A DNA stretch of 45,946 bases. It comes from Acidimicrobiales bacterium. Its GTDB lineage: Bacteria > Actinomycetota > Acidimicrobiia > Acidimicrobiales > RAAP-2. The first letter of the stretch is position 1. Every line of letters starts with the position of its first letter. The position numbers were made by a program, and so were the translations under genes. The stretch lies in NCBI GenBank assembly GCA_025449805.1, contig JANWIR010000035.1:1-45946 (forward strand), read 5' to 3'. Below the pieces are notes generated by a model. It made no database searches and was not told the DNA's origin. It saw only the letters and a program-made list of their open reading frames with translations. Shown here one piece after another: positions 40,482 through 45,946 of the stretch.

Positions 40482-41975
40482 TCAACTTGGACACGTTGTC
40501 GGCGTTCCCGAGGCTGGAAGGCCCGCCTGCAGGGCCAACGCACCCTCGACAAGGCACTTGACCACCGGACCGGCGGCCGTCGCGCCCTCTTGACTGATGG
40601 ACTGGAACGGCAAGACCACGGCGACGGCGATCGTCGGCGCGTTCGCCGGCGCGAAGGCGATCATCCAGTCGTCGGTGTTCTTGGCGGCGTTGCCAACCTG
40701 GGCAGTACCGGTCTTCGCGGCGACGTTGTCGGCGGCCGGAAAGATGCCCGCCGCGGTCCCGTACTTCACGACGTTTTGCATCAGGGGCACAATCTCGCTG
40801 GCCTGGATGGGCGTCAGGGGTGTTTGCCAGACCTGGGGCTTGTAGCGCTTAACGACCGTCCCGTCGGGCGCCGTGACCTCTTGCAAGAAGTGCGGGGCCA
40901 TCATGACGCCGTGATTGGCAATGGCGGCGGCGATCAGCGCGTTCTGCAGGGCGGTTAAGCGCACGTTGCCCTGACCGATGGCCGAGTACGCGACGAAGGG
41001 AAGATTATTGGCGAGGTCATTAGCGGCCGGAAAGAAACTCGACACGACGCCGGGGAAGTCAAGGGGTGGCGCCGAATTGATGCCGAAGCTATTGGCCGTC
41101 GCGGCGAGCGCGTTCGCCCCGAGGTCGAGACCTAAGAGGGCGTAGCCGGTGTCGCACGACGGCGGCAACATCCGGGGGATGTCCCCGCCGCACGACCCAA
41201 AGCCGAAGTTCGAGAGCGTCTTGTTGGAGTTGGGCAGGCTGATGGTCGTCTTCACGGGGTAGACCTTGGTGAACAGGTCCGGTCGTTGGGTCACGGCCGC
41301 CGAGGTCGTCACGACCTTGAACGTGGAGCCGGGCGGGAACGTTTGTTGCGTCGCGACCGATCCCAACGGCGGAAACCCGTGGGCGTTGTTGGTGATGTCC
41401 TTCTTCCACGCGGCCGAGGCGACGGCGTAGTCGCTCGACGTCAACGGGACCGGGTTATAGGTCGGGTTTGAGTACATCGCGAGCACGTCACCGTTGGTCG
41501 GGTTCAGGACGACCGCCGCTCCGTCCTGACCCGCCAGGGCCCGCGCCGCCACGCGCTCGAGCGCCGGTTGGAGGGTGGTCGTGACGCTGTCGGCCGCGCT
41601 GGTCGGCGCGAGGAGTTGCTCAAACGATTGCGGCGGCTGTGCGTGGGGCGTGAGGAAACTGTTGTACTGCGCCTCGAGCCAATAGGTGCCGTAGGTCGGC
41701 GAGGAGAAGCCCACGACGCCCGCCGTGAGCGAACCGAAGGGATAGATCCGCCGGTACGCGTTCGCGCCCGTGGACACCGACTCGGCCAGGACGCTGCCGT
41801 CGGCGGCGTAGATCGAACCGCGCGCCAGATTCGTGCCGACCGAGGAGTTTCGAGGATTGAGTGGCGAGGCGTCGAGCGCGGGGGCACGAACGAACTGAAT
41901 GTTGAACGCCTGCACCACCACGGCGGCGAGCAACAAAAAGATGATCACCGCGAGAACTCCGAGACGTCGTGCCAT
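40482..41975 (-). CDS. pbpA: Class B penicillin-binding protein (PbpA-type transpeptidase)
   Basis: The 497-residue protein has a single N-terminal TM helix (about residues 5-24), a PBP dimerisation domain beginning near NPRNSSVGTNLARGSIYAADG, and a transpeptidase domain. The nucleophile Ser is in FPPGSTFKVV, an SxN-like region is SAIGQGNVRLT, and the KTG box is AKTGTAQVG. It cross-links septal or elongation peptidoglycan outside the membrane. ATG 41975 begins 3 nt after the pstP stop. In mycobacteria rodA lies between pstP and pbpA; it is absent here. Confidence 0.94.
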   Translation of the reverse strand: MARRLGVLAVIIFLLLAAVVVQAFNIQFVRAPALDASPLNPRNSSVGTNLARGSIYAADGSVLAESVSTGANAYRRIYPFGSLTAGVVGFSSPTYGTYWLEAQYNSFLTPHAQPPQSFEQLLAPTSAADSVTTTLQPALERVAARALAGQDGAAVVLNPTNGDVLAMYSNPTYNPVPLTSSDYAVASAAWKKDITNNAHGFPPLGSVATQQTFPPGSTFKVVTTSAAVTQRPDLFTKVYPVKTTISLPNSNKTLSNFGFGSCGGDIPRMLPPSCDTGYALLGLDLGANALAATANSFGINSAPPLDFPGVVSSFFPAANDLANNLPFVAYSAIGQGNVRLTALQNALIAAAIANHGVMMAPHFLQEVTAPDGTVVKRYKPQVWQTPLTPIQASEIVPLMQNVVKYGTAAGIFPAADNVAAKTGTAQVGNAAKNTDDWMIAFAPANAPTIAVAVVLPFQSISQEGATAAGPVVKCLVEGALALQAGLPASGTPTTCPS

Positions 41976-41978
41976 GCG

Positions 41979-43169
41979 CTAACCCTTCGCGATCGTCGTG
42001 GTGGTGGGCGTGGTGGTGGGCGTGGTCGTTGTTTGGGGGTGACCGGACACCCAACGTTGGTGCCAGGTCGCGGCGACGTTCAACGCCACCGCCACCGACG
42101 GCTCGCTCGCCATTGATCGAAGACTCGCCGCGTCGGCGGGCGTGAGTTGGCTTACCGAAAAGTTGGTATCCAGCAGAAACCTCGGGTGATACCACAAGAC
42201 ACCACTGGGTTGACCTTGATAGACGGCGATCGTCCCGGCGTCGTCGGCCAGGTAGTACGTGGAGTAGGCGTACCAGTGCACAATGGCCACGAATCCAATA
42301 CCGACGCCCACGAAGACCAGTGCCGCCGCCCACACGCGCCAGGTCAGTCGCGCGCGACGACGGGCCCTCGGACGCGTGGTCGCCGCCGCGGCGACCGGCG
42401 CTGGGGAGGAAGAGATCGTTCGCTTCACGGGGACCGCCGCCTGGTTCACCTCGTCAAACTCGACCAACACTGCCGAGATGTTGTCGCGACCACCGGCGGC
42501 GCGCGCCGCGGCAATGAGGCTCTCGACGGCCTCGTCGAGACCGCTCGGTGCACTCGCCAGTCGCGCCAACGTGTCGTCGTCGAGCTCGTTCGACAGGCCG
42601 TCACTACAGAGCAAGACGCGATCACCCGGTCGGGCCTCTAACGACATCACGTCGACCGCAATGGTCGACTCCACGCCCACGCCCCGAGTGAGCTGGTGAC
42701 GCCGTGGGTGCACCGCCGCTTCCTCGGGGGTCAAGCGACCCATCCGCACCCACTCTTCGGCCACCGAGTGATCGTCGCTCAGACGTCGCAAGGCACCGTC
42801 GCGCAGTTGGTAGGCCCGGGAGTCACCGACGTGCACCAGGGTGGGCGACACGACGCCCTGCGCGTCTTCGGTCAGACCAATCGCGATAACGGTGGTGCCC
42901 ATGCCGAAGTGTTCGGGGTTGGTGGACGCGTCGGCCAAAACGTCTTGATTCGCCCGCTCGATGGCACGAAAGAGACCTTCGACGTTGGCTCGGGCGCCGA
43001 ACTCGCCGCGCACCACGTCGATCGTCATCGTGGCCGCCACGTCACCCGCGGCGTGGCCCCCCATGCCGTCGGCGACGATCGCGAGGTGGTCGTCAACGTA
43101 GATGGCGTCCTGGTTGTTCTGGCGTACGAGTCCGGTGTCCGTCGCCGCGGCGTACCGCCAACGCGTCAA
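41979..43169 (-). CDS. pstP: PP2C-family Ser/Thr phosphatase with TM and extracellular domain (PstP)
   Basis: The 396-residue protein has an N-terminal PP2C domain (about residues 1-235) with metal-binding motifs ADGMGGHAAGD, HVGDSRAYQL, CSDGLS and GGRDNIS. A basic linker, one TM helix (about 275-295), and an extracellular region ending in a Thr/Pro-rich tail (TTTTPTTTPTTTT) follow. It reverses PknB phosphorylation. The start is TTG at 43169, overlapping the fhaB stop (TTGA). Confidence 0.93.
   Translation of the reverse strand: MTRWRYAAATDTGLVRQNNQDAIYVDDHLAIVADGMGGHAAGDVAATMTIDVVRGEFGARANVEGLFRAIERANQDVLADASTNPEHFGMGTTVIAIGLTEDAQGVVSPTLVHVGDSRAYQLRDGALRRLSDDHSVAEEWVRMGRLTPEEAAVHPRRHQLTRGVGVESTIAVDVMSLEARPGDRVLLCSDGLSNELDDDTLARLASAPSGLDEAVESLIAAARAAGGRDNISAVLVEFDEVNQAAVPVKRTISSSPAPVAAAATTRPRARRRARLTWRVWAAALVFVGVGIGFVAIVHWYAYSTYYLADDAGTIAVYQGQPSGVLWYHPRFLLDTNFSVSQLTPADAASLRSMASEPSVAVALNVAATWHQRWVSGHPQTTTTPTTTPTTTTIAKG
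41998..42026. repeat. Short tandem repeat encoding the Thr/Pro tail of PstP
   Basis: A 12-bp unit (gtggtggtgggc) is repeated just over two times. It encodes TTTP-type sequence in the opposite strand and may vary in copy number by slippage. Confidence 0.6.
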
Positions 43170-43621
43170 CGAACGACCTCGAACAAGACACCGCCCACTT
43201 GCACGATGTCACCACGCTCGAGGTGAACTCGCCCCTGAACCATTTCTTGATTCACGTAGGTCCCGTTCGTCGAACCGAGGTCTTCAATAGTGAGGTCACC
43301 CTGATCGTCCACCACGCGCGCGTGTCGCGTCGAGAGGTACGTGTCGTTTAGCGAGAGCTCGCAATCACCGCTGCGACCAATGGTCAGTGTGGTCTCGACG
43401 GCGACACGTTCGCCAGCCCGTTCCACAGGTTCGATGAACTCGAGCGCCAACGCGCCGCCGCGGCGACGGCGAGCACTCTTGGGTGCGGCGTCGACCGGGC
43501 GCGCCGCCACCACCGCAACACGGAGCACGCGCAGAAAGAAGAGACCGACGATCACCATGACCAACACCTGCAGTGGCCGAATGACCGCGGCGTAGTTCGA
43601 CGACGCGGCGAAGAACGTCAA
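43166..43621 (-). CDS. fhaB: FHA-domain membrane protein (FhaB/FipA-type)
   Basis: The 151-residue protein has an N-terminal TM helix (about residues 16-33), a basic linker SARRRRGG and a C-terminal FHA domain with TIGRSGDCELSLND, STRHARV and DLGSTNGTYVN. FHA domains bind phosphothreonine, here probably on PknB targets. The start is TTG 43621 overlapping the fhaA stop (TTGA), and the same junction recurs with pstP, indicating tight translational coupling. Confidence 0.92.
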   Translation of the reverse strand: MTFFAASSNYAAVIRPLQVLVMVIVGLFFLRVLRVAVVAARPVDAAPKSARRRRGGALALEFIEPVERAGERVAVETTLTIGRSGDCELSLNDTYLSTRHARVVDDQGDLTIEDLGSTNGTYVNQEMVQGRVHLERGDIVQVGGVLFEVVR

Positions 43622-44265
43622 GCCAACTCAATCCGTAGGTGCACGGTGGCAATCGTGACGTCGTCGCGTGGTGAGAGCGACACCGCGCTGATTCGGTGCC
43701 CGTTGACGAACGTGCCGTTCGTCGAGTCCAGGTCACGAATCGCGACGCCCTCACTGGTTCGCCACACTTCGGCGTGGCGCCGCGACACGTTGGAGTCGTT
43801 GATGACGACGCGCACGTCGGGGCTGCGACCGATGATGAGTGGTTCATCACCCACGGCGAAGGTTCGCCCGTCACTCAAAATGAGTCGCGGCTGCGCCTCA
43901 CCACCTTCGAATTCCGCCTTCACCTCGACCTGGCCAACCTTTACGTCATCGTCAATAAAGATTTCGACCGAGACCGGACCGACGAAGGCGTAACCCTCAC
44001 TGATGGCGTGCTGACGCACCGTCTCTTCGAGCTCGCTGACCAGCGCCTTTTGAAAGCCCTCGAAGCGTTGGGCGTCCTCGGGGCCGAGCCAGACGCGAAT
44101 CAGGTTGGGCGACAGCGCACCCTGCGTGGAGATTCGCCGCGCCAGATCAATTTCACGCACGATGCGGGTCCCAATTTCAATGGGCTGCAGACCGCTCTTA
44201 AATGAGCGTGAGAAGGTCCGCTCAAAGAGGCGCTCGAGGCGATTTTCCACACTTTTGAGAACCAT
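43618..44265 (-). CDS. fhaA: FhaA-type protein: DUF3662 plus FHA domain
   Basis: The 215-residue protein has an N-terminal DUF3662 domain (ENRLERLFERTFSRSFKSG through FIDDDVKVGQ, about residues 6-118) and a C-terminal FHA domain with LIIGRSPDVRVVIND, VSRRHAEV and DLDSTNGTFVNG. It lacks the long low-complexity linker of the mycobacterial protein. FhaA binds phosphorylated MviN and regulates peptidoglycan synthesis in mycobacteria (established knowledge for the family). ATG 44265 was chosen; the track ORF reads through tRNA-Leu. A TACAGT -10 lies 10 nt upstream. Adjacent divergent tRNA-Leu(CAG) matches mycobacterial synteny. Confidence 0.92.
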   Translation of the reverse strand: MVLKSVENRLERLFERTFSRSFKSGLQPIEIGTRIVREIDLARRISTQGALSPNLIRVWLGPEDAQRFEGFQKALVSELEETVRQHAISEGYAFVGPVSVEIFIDDDVKVGQVEVKAEFEGGEAQPRLILSDGRTFAVGDEPLIIGRSPDVRVVINDSNVSRRHAEVWRTSEGVAIRDLDSTNGTFVNGHRISAVSLSPRDDVTIATVHLRIELA

Positions 44266-44336
44266 GGCAGTTCCAACTGTACTGGTCGTTGGGCGAATTG
44301 CTCGGTCGCACGGTGGAGCATCGCTCAGGCGTCGAC

Positions 44337-44342
44337 TAAAGT
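44337..44342 (+). promoter_or_regulatory. -10 element of tRNA-Leu
   Basis: TAAAGT ends 12 nt before the tRNA 5' end. Confidence 0.4.
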
Positions 44343-44354
44343 TGCCAGGTCCCA

Positions 44355-44441
44355 GGGCGAGTGGCGAAATTGGCAGACGCGCAGGCTTCAGGTGCCTGTA
44401 TTCGAAAGGATGTGGGGGTTCAAGTCCCCCCTCGCCCACCA
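44355..44441 (+). tRNA. tRNA-Leu(CAG), CCA encoded
   Basis: The class II cloverleaf has acceptor stem GGGCGAG/CTCGCCC, anticodon stem CAGGC/GCCTG with loop TTCAGGT (anticodon CAG), a long variable arm, T arm GGTTCAAGTCC and encoded ACCA. Confidence 0.97.
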
Positions 44442-44516
44442 TTGTGAACGGCCCGTCGAGCGCCGGAACCTTCGATTGCTCCACGACCGTGGCACTGGTG
44501 TCCCTATCTCGAGATG

Positions 44517-44554
44517 GCCGATCGACGAGCTCACGCAAGAGCCCGTCGATCGGC
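44517..44554. terminator. Long hairpin between tRNA-Leu and a convergent gene
   Basis: GCCGATCGACG and its exact complement form an 11-bp stem that continues, after one A/C mismatch, as GCTC-acgcaa-GAGC: 15 bp in all with a 6-nt loop. There is no T-tract. It probably ends transcription from one or both sides. Confidence 0.6.
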
Positions 44555-44579
44555 AATCGCTACAAGGCGGGTGGCTGGT

Positions 44580-44603
44580 AACGACGGCGGGGGATCCGTC
44601 GTT
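44580..44603. terminator. Second hairpin in the same convergent gap
   Basis: AACGACGG-cgggggat-CCGTCGTT is a perfect 8-bp stem with an 8-nt loop, ending 15 nt before the stop of the secreted-protein gene. Confidence 0.5.
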
Positions 44604-44617
44604 CTGCGCCGTAGTCG

Positions 44618-45214
44618 CTAGAAGTTCTTGACGGTGGTGCTGATGAAGGACAAGAGTGATTTCGGCGCCGTCGTAGCGACCGGTGCACTGAACGTCAAGA
44701 AGATGTAGTGCTTGGTCGCCCAGGCGTCGAGTCGCACACCCCCGGCCTTCGCGGTCGAACCGAGTCCGTCCTCTTTGCCGTTACCGAAGTCCAGGTAGTC
44801 GCTTACCCCACCAACGGGCGTCTTCTTCATCGCGCCGGCTGACTGCTGGGCGAGGTACGCCAAATACTGAGCCGCACTCATTGGCGGCTTCGATGATCCT
44901 TGAACCATCGTCGAAAGTTTCTTGATGTCGGAGGGACTGATGCACGACACCACGATGGCCTTAGAACCAAAGTCCAGCGTGGTGCCCAGGGCGTTCGCCG
45001 GATTCATCGAGGGCTTGGTGTAGTTGTACGGGGTGACGACGGGCGTTGCCGCGCCCTTGTAGCCGTCGGCAATCATGAGCGACTTCGTGATGGACGCGCA
45101 CGAACTGGTGGCGGAGGCGGCGACCGCGTTTGTTGCCGGCAACGAAGCGAGCGTTAGCGAGCCCAGTAGTGCGAAGCTCGAAAGAGCGGTGGTGGAAATC
45201 AAACGAGGACGCAA
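44618..45214 (-). CDS. Uncharacterised secreted protein
   Basis: The 198-residue protein has a clear signal peptide (residues 1-33: RPRLISTTALSSFALL hydrophobic core, AVAASA cleavage region). The mature part contains only two Cys (SSCASI, VVSCIS), which could form a disulfide, and is rich in Ala, Ser and Thr. The track start at 45292 adds an unlikely charged N-terminus; the TTG at 45214 has AAAGGT 8 nt upstream and directly begins the signal peptide. I recognise no domain. It stands alone between hairpin terminators. Confidence 0.7.
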   Translation of the reverse strand: MRPRLISTTALSSFALLGSLTLASLPATNAVAASATSSCASITKSLMIADGYKGAATPVVTPYNYTKPSMNPANALGTTLDFGSKAIVVSCISPSDIKKLSTMVQGSSKPPMSAAQYLAYLAQQSAGAMKKTPVGGVSDYLDFGNGKEDGLGSTAKAGGVRLDAWATKHYIFLTFSAPVATTAPKSLLSFISTTVKNF

Positions 45215-45329
45215 GAAAGTACCTTTCAAAGTGTGTTGGACCTGCGGGGCATTCGCCACGCAGCGACCCGTCAGGATTATCCGCGAAGACAAGACGCCCC
45301 TAAGCCATTCGTAAGAAGATCTGAAGTAT

Positions 45330-45346
45330 GTGGTTCAACGAACCAC
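45330..45346 (-). terminator. Hairpin downstream of the OYE-family gene
   Basis: GTGGTTC-aac-GAACCAC is a perfect 7-bp inverted repeat (9 bp with a G-U pair). On the minus strand it is followed by a pyrimidine-rich tract (ATACTTCAGATCTTCTT), as expected for termination of the leftward gene 82 nt upstream. An operator for the secreted-protein gene is the alternative. Confidence 0.5.
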
Positions 45347-45427
45347 GTCGAGCACCTCGCGTTACGTCCCACGCGACCGCGTCCGGTTCACGACACCTCG
45401 CGCAGTGACCAGCGCACCGTGGGCGTG

Positions 45428-45946
45428 CTACGCCGACGCCTCGCTGGTTCCGACGACAAAGTCCGGCCATCCACGCAGGTAGGCAATGAAGTCAGGTCCG
45501 ACGCCCTCGAGGGTCAGGGTCTCTTCCGACACGGGCAGTTCGCGCATCGAAAAGTCGGGGTCGTCACGCGTTTGGCGAGGAAAGTCGTGGTTGGTAATGG
45601 CCGCACGGCCGAGGATAACGAGATCGACGCCCTCGTCGATGGCCCGTCGCGCGTCGCGCGCCGTATAGATCTTGCCGGCGGCGCCGAGACGCGTGCGACC
45701 CCGATCGACGTCGGTAAAGAGTTCGAGAAGTTGGCGCCCGGCCAACGCTTCGTCGCTGGCTTCTTTGAAGACGTCCCACAGCGAGAGATCAATCAGATCA
45801 ACGGTGCCCGTGTCAATCAGGCGTTGGTAGAGCTCGAGTACGTCGGGCGTCGACATCGCGAAACGCTCGGGCGAGAGTCGTATCGCAAGGTGAAAGTCAT
45901 CGCCGCAACGCGCGCGAACGCCGTCAATAATCTCGAAGAAGATTCG
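45428..45946 (-). CDS. Old Yellow Enzyme family NADH:flavin oxidoreductase, C-terminal part (5' end beyond window)
   Basis: The frame continues from the track ORF (45856) to the right edge without interruption. It reads IFFEIIDGVRARCGDDFHLA followed by IRLSPE, the segment in OYE-family TIM barrels that starts the VRxxxG...RLSP strand. A later GKIYTARDARRAIDEG and DLVILGRAAITNHDFPR match the FMN-phosphate-binding C-terminal strands. About 172 residues are visible. Substrate of this FMN reductase subgroup is unknown. Monocistronic as far as can be seen. Confidence 0.88.
   Translation of the reverse strand, partial: RIFFEIIDGVRARCGDDFHLAIRLSPERFAMSTPDVLELYQRLIDTGTVDLIDLSLWDVFKEASDEALAGRQLLELFTDVDRGRTRLGAAGKIYTARDARRAIDEGVDLVILGRAAITNHDFPRQTRDDPDFSMRELPVSEETLTLEGVGPDFIAYLRGWPDFVVGTSEASA

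Overview
This window looks like chromosome from a high-GC, monoderm actinobacterium, probably from the deep-branching Acidimicrobiia-like lineages. The signs are the senX3-regX3 pair, a ctaB/ctaA/ABC-exporter haem A neighbourhood, DUF6112/SCO6880-type conjugation-like genes, and the crgA-pknB-pbpA-pstP-fhaB-fhaA-tRNA-Leu order known from mycobacteria. GTG starts are common, TTG starts occur, and intergenic space is minimal. The lineage is inferred from gene content only; no rRNA is present.

Layout. 1-2.9 kb: the 5' part of a large secreted MBG/Ig-repeat surface protein (minus strand, running off the left edge), a decayed gene remnant and tRNA-Arg. 3-5.1 kb: an M20 amidohydrolase coupled to a cysteine-synthase-like enzyme. 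5.1-10.7 kb: a six-gene, fully overlapping minus-strand operon encoding a reduced type IV secretion-like apparatus (DUF6112 pilin-like protein, TrbL-like channel, SCO6880-like protein, VirB4-like ATPase, VirD4/TraG-like coupling ATPase) ending in a ROK-type sugar kinase. No relaxase is visible. 10.7-14.1 kb: senX3-regX3 and serS. 14.1-21.6 kb: respiratory-chain biogenesis (ABC exporter, TlpA-like thioredoxin, CtaB, CtaA, CtaG) plus a cytochrome b6-type protein with an unusual partner, and tRNA-Ala. The oxidase subunits themselves are absent.

21.6-32.4 kb: an acyl-CoA thioesterase and tRNA-Ile, then a seven-gene minus-strand catabolic operon (livK-livH-livM-livG-livF-mmsA-crotonase), with a divergent PucR-family regulator. 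These genes have strong AAGGAG ribosome binding sites and look more AT-rich than their surroundings. 32.4-38.2 kb: a YdeI-like protein, class III aminotransferase, two PaaI-type hotdog proteins, a COG4705 membrane protein, a pirin and a thiolase. 38.2-44.4 kb: the Ser/Thr-kinase, cell-wall and division cluster without pknA and rodA, followed by tRNA-Leu(CAG). 44.5-45.9 kb: hairpins, an unknown secreted protein, and the C-terminal part of an Old-Yellow-Enzyme-family protein cut by the right edge.

A genome-wide theme is leaderless transcription. At least fourteen genes have a TAnnnT -10 hexamer (often exactly TAGGCT) ending only 6-9 nt before the start codon. These hexamers were used to choose starts. 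At two divergent loci the opposed -10 boxes are separated by exactly 17 nt, so each -10 sits where the other promoter's -35 should be. Convergent genes are packed to overlap, twice sharing a TTAA double stop.
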